Below are positions 55,688 through 63,769 of a stretch of 64,000 bases of DNA, one piece after another. A model generated the notes under the pieces. The model saw nothing but the letters and a program-made list of their open reading frames with translations. It was not told the DNA's origin and made no database searches. The stretch covers positions 2,587,501 through 2,651,500 of the forward strand of contig NZ_CP102278.1 in NCBI RefSeq assembly GCF_025149915.1, in the 5' to 3' direction. The DNA comes from Coprococcus eutactus. GTDB taxonomy: Bacteria > Bacillota > Clostridia > Lachnospirales > Lachnospiraceae. The translations under genes and the position numbers were made by a program. Every line of letters starts with the position of its first letter. Position 1 is the first letter of the stretch.

Positions 55688-55723
55688 CACTCCTGTTATT
55701 GTATAAATATAACTACAGGAGTG
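55688..55723. terminator. Second hairpin between GH5 and the rRNA methyltransferase gene
   Basis: CACTCCTGT (55688-55696) pairs with ACAGGAGTG (55715-55723) and is followed by TTTT on the plus strand. It may serve the minus-strand gene less well. Confidence 0.5.
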
Positions 55724-55742
55724 TTTTACCATGCAGAATTTA

Positions 55743-57230
55743 TCATTTTGTTTTATATCCATGTTGTCCAGCGCCCGCCCTGGTTAGGAGCACCACGGTT
55801 TCTACCCCGCGGGTGAGCGGGAACATGTCCACCGGTGTCATCCTGATGACCTGATAGCCGTGCTTTGTCATATATTTCAAGTCGCGGGCAAGGCTCTCCG
55901 GGCCGCAGGATATATACACTACTCTCTTAGGTCCAAGAGTGATGACCGATGACATGAACTCCTCGGTACTTCCTGACCTCGGAGGATCCATAAATACCAC
56001 GTCTATGCTGTCCCCTTCATCAGCGACATCCACCATAAATCTACCTGCATCGTTACTGTAAATATCAACATTCTGTATCTTGTTCATCTTCACATTCACC
56101 CGGGCATCATGCACTGCTGCCTCATTCAGCTCCACGCCGATGACCTTCTTTGCCCGGTCGCTTGCAGCTATGCCTATGGTTCCTATACCGCAGTAGGCAT
56201 CTATCACAGTCTCCTTCTTCTTGAGATCCGCGTACTTGATAGCTTTTCCATATAGAACCTCAGTCTGCTCCGGATTGACCTGATAGAAGCTGCCTGGCGA
56301 TATACGGAAACGCTTTCCGCATAGGATATCCTCTATATAACCTTTACCGTAAACGACCTGATTCCTGTCGCCGATGACCATGCTGGTGTCCTTCATGTTG
56401 ATATTCTGAACAACCGTTGTAATCTCCGGATGAGCCGTCACAAGTGCCTTTGCGAGATTTTTCTTGGACGGAAATACCGGCGACGCTGTAACTATGATCA
56501 CCATGATCTGCCCAGTCTTTCTTCCAACTCTTATCTGCAAATGCCTGATAAGTCCGGTTCCTGTATCCTCGTTGTATATCTGCAGCTTGAACGACTTTAT
56601 CAGTCCGGCAAATGTCCTGATGATGGCCGCAGCCTTCTCATCCTCCACATAACAGTTCTCGACTGGAAGTATGTTGTGTGTTCCCTCCTCATACACCCCG
56701 GAAATTATTTCTCCGCTCTTCATTCTCCTGAATGCCGCAGTGACCTTATTCCTGTAGTGATACGGATTCTCCATGCCTATTATCTTGTCCACAGGACCAA
56801 ATACGCTGAGCAGGTCATCTATATACTTCTGTTTCTCGGCAAGCTGCTGCTCATATGGCATATCCACATACTGACAGCCACCGCACAGATGGGATATAGG
56901 GCATTTGCTGTTCAGGTTGGGCTTATACTGTGATGAGTGTGCCTGTCGCGGTTTTCCCTGTACAGCTTTACCTTTGCTTCCTGTTTTTATTTGTTTCTCT
57001 CCACCTGTTACATCGTACTTTCTTCTAGAGACTTGAGACTTATTTGCATTTGAGTTTGCAGGATTTTTATACGCTGTCTTTTTTGTTCCAGCGTTATCCT
57101 CCCTATTGTTCGCCACTCCACTTTTCCCAGATCTGCTATGTGACTGTCTTTTTCTATTGTTTACGCTGTCTTTCATTTTATTATTTTCTTCTCTGCGAGG
57201 CTTGCCCCCGATTCTCCGCTCTGCCATCAT
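55743..57230 (-). CDS. 23S rRNA (uracil-5-)-methyltransferase, RlmD/TrmA family
   Basis: The 495-residue protein has an iron-sulfur cysteine set CPISHLCGGCQYVD near 110, the RNA-binding region NPYHYRNKVTAAF, the SAM motif VIDAYCGIGTIGIAA, VFMDPPRSG and the catalytic cysteine in VYISCGPESLARDL. It methylates a uracil of 23S rRNA. The N-terminal 100 residues are Lys/Arg/Asn/Ser-rich and disordered; the TRAM domain usual in relatives is not visible. The gene precedes a tRNA-editing gene's stop by 45 bases on the same strand. AGAGG precedes the start. Confidence 0.9.
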   Translation of the reverse strand: MMAERRIGGKPRREENNKMKDSVNNRKRQSHSRSGKSGVANNREDNAGTKKTAYKNPANSNANKSQVSRRKYDVTGGEKQIKTGSKGKAVQGKPRQAHSSQYKPNLNSKCPISHLCGGCQYVDMPYEQQLAEKQKYIDDLLSVFGPVDKIIGMENPYHYRNKVTAAFRRMKSGEIISGVYEEGTHNILPVENCYVEDEKAAAIIRTFAGLIKSFKLQIYNEDTGTGLIRHLQIRVGRKTGQIMVIIVTASPVFPSKKNLAKALVTAHPEITTVVQNINMKDTSMVIGDRNQVVYGKGYIEDILCGKRFRISPGSFYQVNPEQTEVLYGKAIKYADLKKKETVIDAYCGIGTIGIAASDRAKKVIGVELNEAAVHDARVNVKMNKIQNVDIYSNDAGRFMVDVADEGDSIDVVFMDPPRSGSTEEFMSSVITLGPKRVVYISCGPESLARDLKYMTKHGYQVIRMTPVDMFPLTRGVETVVLLTRAGAGQHGYKTK

Positions 57231-57275
57231 TTTACCTCTTTAATCAATCTGCGTTTATATACCACTCTACCACTC

Positions 57276-57818
57276 CTATTCTCCGGTGAGCGTCACCTTG
57301 ATCATATCGTGGTGAACCGCCTCAAGAAACTTTCCAAATATATCCTCCGTCCTGATCTTCAAGCTCGACGTGCACACACACGGATGGCATCCAAGGTATT
57401 CACCCTTCATAACATCCTCATCAACAAGCAGCTGCACATGATTCTCATGGTCATTCATGAGTCCCATGACGCTGACCGCCCCCGGCCTGATATCCAGATA
57501 CTTCTCCATATCCTCCGGCGATGCAAATGAAAGTCTCGCGCTGCCTATCTGCGATGTGATCTCCTTTGTTTTGAACGGCTTGTCGCCCGGCATCATGAGC
57601 AGATAGAACTGTGTCTTCTGCCTGTTGCACAGAAACAGATTCTTACAAATGGTTGCCCCAAGCACCGCATCTATCTCGTAGCAAACTTCCATTGTATCTG
57701 CTGGTGCATGATCTGTGCGCCAATACTCTATGCCGTGATCATCAAGGAAATCATAAACTCTGATCTCCCTCTCAAGTCGTCCTTCATTTGTCTCTGGTCT
57801 GCCTTTGTATAATTCCAT
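57276..57818 (-). CDS. YbaK/ProX-type aminoacyl-tRNA deacylase
   Basis: The 180-residue protein has the YbaK fold: EYWRTDHAPADTMEVCYEID, GATICKNLFLCN with the functional lysine, FYLLMMPGDKPFKTKEI, GAVSVMGLMND and GCHPCVCTSSLKI near the end. Members of the PrdX/ProXp-ala group hydrolyse Ala-tRNA(Pro) in trans. The gene lies just upstream of the rRNA methyltransferase, so both act on RNA. GGAGG precedes the start. Confidence 0.9.
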   Translation of the reverse strand: MELYKGRPETNEGRLEREIRVYDFLDDHGIEYWRTDHAPADTMEVCYEIDAVLGATICKNLFLCNRQKTQFYLLMMPGDKPFKTKEITSQIGSARLSFASPEDMEKYLDIRPGAVSVMGLMNDHENHVQLLVDEDVMKGEYLGCHPCVCTSSLKIRTEDIFGKFLEAVHHDMIKVTLTGE

Positions 57819-58017
57819 TTGTGTGCCTCCGTTGGTGGTTTATATATTTGTATTCTCTATTCATTACCATGCCAAAGAACTATTTTTCTCTCATACATTT
57901 ATGCGTAAATCATATCACGTTTTCCGTGGCGTTGCTATATAAAACAAGCAATATAAAATCAATATAAAATCATGCCTTCGAGAGTGTAAACACATACCGA
58001 CAATACCTTGTCAGAAT

Positions 58018-58091
58018 AAAAAGGAACAATCTGACAACATCAAATGCACCTGTGTTCAGCTAATGCACTCAATAATATCCCATTGTTCCCA
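58018..58091 (-). terminator. Candidate terminator after the low-molecular-weight phosphatase gene
   Basis: GGAACAAT (58023-58030) pairs with ATTGTTCC (58082-58089) around a 51-base loop. On the minus strand TTTTTATT follows. The long loop makes it less certain. Confidence 0.5.
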
Positions 58092-58106
58092 TTTTGATAA
58101 TATTAT

Positions 58107-58604
58107 CTACAACCTATCGCCTTGTCTGAGATACTCAAGAAATCCCTCGCACCCCTGACACACATCCCTGTATGTCTCATCAAATCGTCCTGTATACCAC
58201 GGATCTGCTATAGATTGTCCATGTCTTCCCGCATAATCGAGCAGCAAATGTATCTTGTCCTGGTAGTCCGGACCGGTTATGCGCATTGTGTTTCTCAAAT
58301 TTGCTGTATCTGCGCAGAGCAGGTAATCATAATATTCATAATCCTGCCTTGTAATCTGCCTGGCTCTCTTGCCACTAAAGTCTGTGTAAACAGTCTTACC
58401 TATGCCATGAGCCCTCAGCACTTCCTGCGCCGGCGGATATATCGGATTGCCTTTTCCGCCCCAGATCTCCTCAGTGCTGGTGGCCGCAGAAGCTATATCA
58501 AATTTATCTGCTATGCCGAGCTTTTCTACCATGTCCTTGAGGACGAACTCGGAGATAGGGGAACGGCATATATTGCCATGGCAGATGAAAAGTATTTTAA
58601 TCAT
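58107..58604 (-). CDS. Low-molecular-weight protein tyrosine phosphatase
   Basis: The 165-residue enzyme has the P-loop ILFICHGNICRSPISEF (C-x5-R) near the start and the general-acid aspartate in DPWYTGRFDETYRDV. Such enzymes dephosphorylate tyrosine on polysaccharide-assembly kinases and stress proteins. Length is standard. The start at 58604 has AAGGAG ten bases upstream; the frame extends to 58718 but without support. No partner kinase is nearby. The upstream region holds a 9-bp hairpin (58627-58661) and then the end of the integrative element. Confidence 0.9.
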   Translation of the reverse strand: MIKILFICHGNICRSPISEFVLKDMVEKLGIADKFDIASAATSTEEIWGGKGNPIYPPAQEVLRAHGIGKTVYTDFSGKRARQITRQDYEYYDYLLCADTANLRNTMRITGPDYQDKIHLLLDYAGRHGQSIADPWYTGRFDETYRDVCQGCEGFLEYLRQGDRL

Positions 58605-58790
58605 TGTTTTGTTTCTCCTTGTTTTGCCCCGAAATGCCCTGTTATGCGAAGGATTTCGGGGATTTGTGAAATGTGTGATTTTGCTGGCATCTTGGCAAAA
58701 TAGGGCAAGATGGAGCAAGTTATTGCGGGCTGTTAGTAGTAAAATTGGTAGTAAAACGAGGTAGGCTTACTACTAAGGATTTTCACAATA

Positions 58791-60587
58791 TCACTTAACT
58801 ACTTTGAGTGCGTCCTTGTCTGGCATTTCAAAATGCTTTAGCTTTTCACTATTTTTTAATATCCGATAACACGAAGATGATGTAAGCGAAAGTAACTTTA
58901 TAACTGCCACACCAAAATATAGACAAACACCTGTAGAGCAAGCATATTCACTTATGATGCCATGTGCAATTTCATTTCGTATATTAGCACCAGATTGCTC
59001 GTTTAGCAGCCCTCTAAATGTAAACAAAATATCATTATCATAGCAATCTAATAATTCTGGCAAAGAAAAAATTGAACTCAATACCTTTTCCATTGACGAA
59101 CCATCTTTTTCCAATGTTACTGTTAAGCCTCCAACCTCTCGTGCAATATTTCTAAAAAGGTTTTCTACCTGTGGTGCAAGAATGTGTAATGCTTCATAAT
59201 AATCTCCGTTCAAAAACATGTATAATCCGCTTTGAAAAATTCTTTCTCTTCCATCTGGAATAATTGGATTATCTTTAATCAAAAACTCCACCATAGATTT
59301 ATTAATAACAAATTTATCTCTTATTATAAGCAAAGCATTCTTCATCCAAATATCACCCGTAACTTTTTGCTTTTCCAATGCATTTTGATACATATGTAGT
59401 TCCATAAGTTTCGGATCTTTTTCTGGATCATGAATATCAAGTGGTGGTAATGCCAGCACTGTTTGTCCTTGAGCATTTATTAAACTCTTACCAAACAAAT
59501 GTGAAATCGGATTATCTTTAAATTCTTCTATTACACGTTTTTTAATATCCTCCTGCTTTTCAAACACAAACATTTGAGTCAGCCGAATTACACATTCCTC
59601 AAACGATAGACCCTCCATATTAACTTTAAGATTGTCGACAACACCTTTAATATCTAATTCAATAGAAAACGGCACCATTATTTTGGGGATTTCTCTCTGA
59701 ATTTCAACAAGCCTTTTATGAGTAGTTTCTGCCTTTTCTGGCTCTCCATTATTCCGATATAATATTATTCCTTTTTGAAAAAAATTAACAGCTCTTAACG
59801 CTCCTTGTATATCCTTCTGAAATATTTTCTCAGCAAATTTTATATAATAATCTGCCAACAAAATATTATTTTGCGTTGCTTCTTCTTTTCTCTGCAATTT
59901 AAATAAACATTCCACTTTTAACTCATAAGCTTGTTCTACCTTTGCAATATTATCGTTGTTTTCTTCAATCAAATCATCTAATACTTTCAAAATTACCGAT
60001 ACGTCAAAATGCTTTTGTTCAAAGAACAATTCCATTACTCTCAATGCAAAAAAGCCCTCTGTACTTGCTGCCCTAGTATCTATAAACTCCTTAAACCACT
60101 CTTGTATTTCGTTATACAATGCAGTTTGCTTTGTTTGCGCTGAAATACACACTGCTCTGCGAATCATATCAAGCGTACCAATATTATCTTCGTCCTTATA
60201 CCACAGCTTAAATAATTGCCAATATGCATCTGCTGCAATTTTAGCTGCATCAAATTTCTTTTTCTTAGTCCACAGTAGATCTGCAATCAACGCACGTAAG
60301 ATCAAAGGTATTTTATCCAATTCCAAATTCTGCAACACAAAATAATCATCTTCAGATATATCATCTATCGAAAAAGTCCGACTACCATCGGACATTACAA
60401 AAATTGGATGAAATTCTATTCCTTTATTATTAATTTTTGTTCCTAGAGAAGATATATTCCTCAACAAATCAAAAATATGTTTTTCGTTCTCATCTAATTC
60501 TTCCCTAGCTTCTTCAGTAAACAAATTGGCCGACAGCGAATGTCTTCTATTCACTACAATTTTATTCAATAATTCGTATATATTCAT
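58791..60587 (-). CDS. DUF4209-type protein with RNxxAHG HEPN-like motif, cargo of the integrative element
   Basis: I do not know a confirmed function for this 598-residue protein. The C-terminal region (about 440-560) contains LLNEQSGANIRNEIAHGI; R537 to H542 matches the R-x4-H centre of HEPN RNases and the RNxxAHG signature of DUF4209. The N-terminal 400 residues are helical and look like TPR-type repeats. The gene is clearly AT-richer than its chromosomal neighbours and lies between the integrase and the element's end, where defence or toxin cargo is often found. A role in RNA cutting or phage defence is inference. The start at 60587 has GGAG upstream. Confidence 0.7.
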   Translation of the reverse strand: MNIYELLNKIVVNRRHSLSANLFTEEAREELDENEKHIFDLLRNISSLGTKINNKGIEFHPIFVMSDGSRTFSIDDISEDDYFVLQNLELDKIPLILRALIADLLWTKKKKFDAAKIAADAYWQLFKLWYKDEDNIGTLDMIRRAVCISAQTKQTALYNEIQEWFKEFIDTRAASTEGFFALRVMELFFEQKHFDVSVILKVLDDLIEENNDNIAKVEQAYELKVECLFKLQRKEEATQNNILLADYYIKFAEKIFQKDIQGALRAVNFFQKGIILYRNNGEPEKAETTHKRLVEIQREIPKIMVPFSIELDIKGVVDNLKVNMEGLSFEECVIRLTQMFVFEKQEDIKKRVIEEFKDNPISHLFGKSLINAQGQTVLALPPLDIHDPEKDPKLMELHMYQNALEKQKVTGDIWMKNALLIIRDKFVINKSMVEFLIKDNPIIPDGRERIFQSGLYMFLNGDYYEALHILAPQVENLFRNIAREVGGLTVTLEKDGSSMEKVLSSIFSLPELLDCYDNDILFTFRGLLNEQSGANIRNEIAHGIISEYACSTGVCLYFGVAVIKLLSLTSSSCYRILKNSEKLKHFEMPDKDALKVVK

Positions 60588-60653
60588 TATCTCATCTCCA
60601 AATCGCAACTTATCCTGTATCATATTATATCGTCATTTTCACTTCTTTTCCAC

Positions 60654-60684
60654 AGAAAAAACGCCCTAGTCTAAACCAGAGCGT
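60654..60684 (-). terminator. Terminator after the integrase gene
   Basis: ACGCCCTAGT (60661-60670) pairs with ACCAGAGCGT (60675-60684), with two mismatches. On the minus strand TTTTTT follows. It separates the integrase from the DUF4209 gene, which therefore needs its own promoter. Confidence 0.7.
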
Positions 60685-60697
60685 CATCCCTTTTATA

Positions 60698-61978
60698 TTA
60701 AATTACCTTAAACATCTTTTGCGACATCGTTTTCTCATTCTCCTTTTCAATCTCTGTCTGTGCCTTGCGGAAGTCTTCCATTCGTTTCAGTTCTTCCTCA
60801 GCATCATCAAATCCGATATGCGTGTAGACATTCATCGTGACCGATATATCCGAATGCCCCATGAGGTACTGCAGTGTTTTCGGATTCATTCCCGATTTCG
60901 CCATATTACTGCAATAGGTGTGTCGGCATACATGAGGTGTAATGTTTGGCATCTGCACTCGGTAAATATCATTGTATCTGCCGATCATGTGGTTGAATCT
61001 GTGCTGCCAGTGCATTGCCACAAGGGGTATTCCATTGTCATCATAAAATAAAAAGCCACTGTAGCCATCAATGGATTTTTCCACTTTTGGAGCATTCCTG
61101 TCCTCGATGATTGCCTGAAACATTTCTGCTACATCCTCTGTAATCGGCAGTACCCTTGTTCCGGCATCTGTCTTTGTTGTTTCTATGATATATCGCATAT
61201 CTGATGTTCTCTGCAACTGATGATCGATATTCACTGTTCGTTTCTCCAAATCAATATCTTTCAGTGTCAATCCACAAAATTCCGATATTCGCATTCCTGT
61301 ATGAAAGAGTATGTACACCACTTCATAATATTTACAGTACACCACATCGTCATGCACAAACTTTAGGAACTTTCGCATCTGGTCTTTGGATATTGCCTCT
61401 CTTGTGACTGCATCATTTACCAATACTCCGGCAAGCTGGAATCCGAATGGATTCTTTACAAGAATGTCATCATCCACCGCCATCTGAAAAGCTGGTCGCA
61501 ACACTCCCCGGATTGTATGAATGGAACTGTAGCTTTTTCCATCTTCCTGTTGTAGCTTTATAAGAAACAACTTGGCATCCGATGTTTTCACACTTCGGAT
61601 TGTCTTTTCCCCGAAAGATTCCTTTGCAAGTAATCTCTGCACTGTAACATATCCCTGCTTGGTGCTCTGCCTTACTCCTGTTTTGGTTTTCAGATATCGG
61701 TCTACCAATTCGCACACTGTCATCTGCCCGTCCACGATATTTATAAGCAAATCCAAATCCGTATTAACCTGCTTCTCTAATTCTCTGAGTGACAGGCATG
61801 GCTTTTTGCCCTTTGGCAGTTTGTCCGTTGGTTCTAGTTTCCAGCTATAGACAAAATGTGGTTTCCCATCAATATGGTACTTATACTGATATTTTCCATC
61901 TGCTCTTACGCTCTCTCCCGGCCGAAGCACTCTGCGTTTAGAATCCCGCCTTGTCTGTCCTCTTCCTGCCTTTGCCAT
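60698..61978 (-). CDS. int: Tyrosine recombinase integrase (Tn916-type)
   Basis: The 426-residue enzyme has an N-terminal arm-binding domain (RRDSKRRVLRPGESVRADGKYQYKY) like Tn916 Int and a SAM-like core-binding domain (about 85-185). Its catalytic domain has Arg in HTGMRISEFCGLT, HxxR in HVCRHTYCSNM, and His/Tyr in GHSDISVTMNVYTHI. All catalytic residues are present, so it should be active. Its ATG overlaps the stop of the upstream xis gene by one base, typical for these elements. Confidence 0.95.
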   Translation of the reverse strand: MAKAGRGQTRRDSKRRVLRPGESVRADGKYQYKYHIDGKPHFVYSWKLEPTDKLPKGKKPCLSLRELEKQVNTDLDLLINIVDGQMTVCELVDRYLKTKTGVRQSTKQGYVTVQRLLAKESFGEKTIRSVKTSDAKLFLIKLQQEDGKSYSSIHTIRGVLRPAFQMAVDDDILVKNPFGFQLAGVLVNDAVTREAISKDQMRKFLKFVHDDVVYCKYYEVVYILFHTGMRISEFCGLTLKDIDLEKRTVNIDHQLQRTSDMRYIIETTKTDAGTRVLPITEDVAEMFQAIIEDRNAPKVEKSIDGYSGFLFYDDNGIPLVAMHWQHRFNHMIGRYNDIYRVQMPNITPHVCRHTYCSNMAKSGMNPKTLQYLMGHSDISVTMNVYTHIGFDDAEEELKRMEDFRKAQTEIEKENEKTMSQKMFKVI

Positions 61979-62187
61979 TAGCCTCGCCTCCTCAACTCTG
62001 GATGGTGCAGCAGATATTTTTCAAATGCAACACGGAGAATCAGCTTGCGCTCTCCGTAGTATGCCAGAAAATCTTCTCCATCCGTATTACTCAATAAATC
62101 ATAAAATTTTCTCCGGCTCAAAACAAAATATTCAATTGCCTCAGAAGGATTTAAAATATCCTTTTCTCCTAAACTTGGTCTTGCCAT
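61978..62187 (-). CDS. Small excisionase-like protein
   Basis: The 69-residue product (MARPSLGEKDILNPSEAIEY...) has the short winged-helix form of Tn916-type excisionases: SRRKFYDLL and a basic LILRVAFEKYLLHH. It probably directs the integrase toward excision. The start at 62187 has AAAGGAA upstream; a longer frame to 62274 is not supported. It overlaps int by one base. Confidence 0.8.
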   Translation of the reverse strand: MARPSLGEKDILNPSEAIEYFVLSRRKFYDLLSNTDGEDFLAYYGERKLILRVAFEKYLLHHPELRRRG

Positions 62188-62297
62188 AAAAGTACTTCCT
62201 TTCTGCCAAAAGTGGCTGTTTTCACAGGTTTTCGAGGTCATACTATATATCACTCTGAACGCTGATAATATCAACTACTTTCGGCAGACAAACGGAA

Positions 62298-62522
62298 TTA
62301 TATCTCCGAAGAAGCACTGATAAATTTTTCAAACTGCGGGCGGATAATCAGATACCTGTTTCCGCTGAATACCGCAAATCTTCCTCTGTTATCTTCTGCC
62401 AGTCTACGCATTTTCTTTGTCCCGATATTAAAATACGATGCTGCTTCTTTGATTGTCAGTGTGTACTTTTCACTCACAGGGACAAGTGTATTTTCCGTAG
62501 TATCATGTTTTTCTATTGCCAT
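62298..62522 (-). CDS. Second Xis/MerR-type helix-turn-helix protein
   Basis: The 74-residue protein has YTLTIKEAASYFNIGTKKMRRLA and RYLIIRPQFEKFI, the Tn916-like excisionase/HTH_17 layout. It resembles the neighbour xis in plan but not closely in sequence. It could be a second directionality factor or a regulator. The start at 62522 has GGAGG upstream. Confidence 0.8.
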   Translation of the reverse strand: MAIEKHDTTENTLVPVSEKYTLTIKEAASYFNIGTKKMRRLAEDNRGRFAVFSGNRYLIIRPQFEKFISASSEI

Positions 62523-62572
62523 GTGCAATCCTCCTTCCATACGGGCTGCAGTATTTCCACAGCCCCAACTGC

Positions 62573-63493
62573 TTAGTCTGCTGCCATCTGAAGTACCTTG
62601 ACTGCATCCTTACGGATCAGTTTTCCGTCCAGATACTCACATCCCAGATACCCTACCTGTCCACGCATGGCAAACTTTTCTTTCAGTGTGCGGATAGTCA
62701 GTGGGAAACGCTGAACGAGCCAGTAATTGCTGAAATCTCCAAATGCGATTACTTTCTGCCCCTTTCCGATAGACGGCATGGAATCAACGATCTGCACAGG
62801 CTTTGAGAAAATTGTTTCATTGCTGTCTTTCCACAGATAGTTTCCGGCTGAATCTTTGAGGGTACGGAGTGCCAGAGCCGTTTCATCGTTCATAATCCAT
62901 GTACCATGCTTACGATACTTCTTATCCACAGACAGATACAATTTGATAATTTCATCATAGCTGATAGCTGAATCACTCTCTGCTGTCACGCCCGTTTCAG
63001 CCCCTTCAGTGGCATGCAGAATGCCTGTCGGCTGATTTACCCCTGTTCCGTTAATAAATGCCTGCTCCTCGCTTGAGCCGAAACAGCGTGCCATTTTCCT
63101 GATCACATAATTCTCAATAGCAAAGGACTGATCAGAGGTAAACACTGTTCCCAATTTAACAAGTTCAGACAATCTGTATACCTGTACATCAAATCTTTTG
63201 AAATCGCCCTCATTATTCATATCTTCTGCATCATTTCCCTCTCCCCATTCTGCCTGACCTTCACAGTCAAATGCATAGATACGGCTATCGCTTCTGGTTG
63301 CATTCACAACGGTTGCCAACTGGCGGACCACGCTTTCTTCCTGTAATGCTGCCGTATATTTCCTATTTGATGCTTCTGGCAGATGGTACGCATTCGTTTT
63401 GCTCTCACGGTTGTTGTAAAAGCTGTCTGTAACCACCTGTACTCCTCTCATTTCATTCCAAAAATCGTTATAATAAGCTGTACTGTTAACCAT
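62573..63493 (-). CDS. HK97-fold phage major capsid-like protein
   Basis: The 306-residue protein has segments typical of HK97 capsids: GEGNDAEDM, YRLSELVKLGTVFTSDQSFAIENYVIRKMARCFG, FINGTGVNQPTGIL, WIMNDETALALRTLKDSAGNYLW and FGDFSNYWLVQR. It lacks the N-terminal scaffold (delta) domain and no protease or portal gene is adjacent. In this setting it may be the capsid of a phage satellite. AGGAGG precedes the start. Confidence 0.85.
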   Translation of the reverse strand: MVNSTAYYNDFWNEMRGVQVVTDSFYNNRESKTNAYHLPEASNRKYTAALQEESVVRQLATVVNATRSDSRIYAFDCEGQAEWGEGNDAEDMNNEGDFKRFDVQVYRLSELVKLGTVFTSDQSFAIENYVIRKMARCFGSSEEQAFINGTGVNQPTGILHATEGAETGVTAESDSAISYDEIIKLYLSVDKKYRKHGTWIMNDETALALRTLKDSAGNYLWKDSNETIFSKPVQIVDSMPSIGKGQKVIAFGDFSNYWLVQRFPLTIRTLKEKFAMRGQVGYLGCEYLDGKLIRKDAVKVLQMAAD

Positions 63494-63512
63494 AATAACC
63501 CTCCTGAATTTC

Positions 63513-63752
63513 TTATTTTTGTGTCATATAACCGCTTTGTCTGCAATAATCCACCGCTTCGGAATAAGACAGATAGAACATTTCCAATGCCCCGTCAATC
63601 ACACGGTAATAGGGTGGATCACAGGATTCGCTTGCCATAATAATGACAGGGCATCTATCCTTTAAATTGATGACATTTACGCATCTGTACTTATCTGTTG
63701 AAAAATCCGATGGTTCAAACCGCATCGGTGGTGCTGCCTTCTGTTTTCCCAT
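63513..63752 (-). CDS. Small conserved element protein of unknown function
   Basis: The 79-residue product (MGKQKAAPPMRFEPSDFSTDKYRC...) has no recognised domain. CVNVINLKDRCPVIIMAS and a Tyr-rich end suggest a small beta-rich fold. It has an excellent AGGAGG site and lies between primase and capsid genes, so it is likely real. Confidence 0.65.
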   Translation of the reverse strand: MGKQKAAPPMRFEPSDFSTDKYRCVNVINLKDRCPVIIMASESCDPPYYRVIDGALEMFYLSYSEAVDYCRQSGYMTQK

Positions 63753-63769
63753 GTGTACCTCCTTTTTCG

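Noticed and set aside
56430..56933. Plus-strand 167-codon frame
   Set aside because: It is opposite the conserved catalytic region of the rRNA methyltransferase and has no supporting signals.
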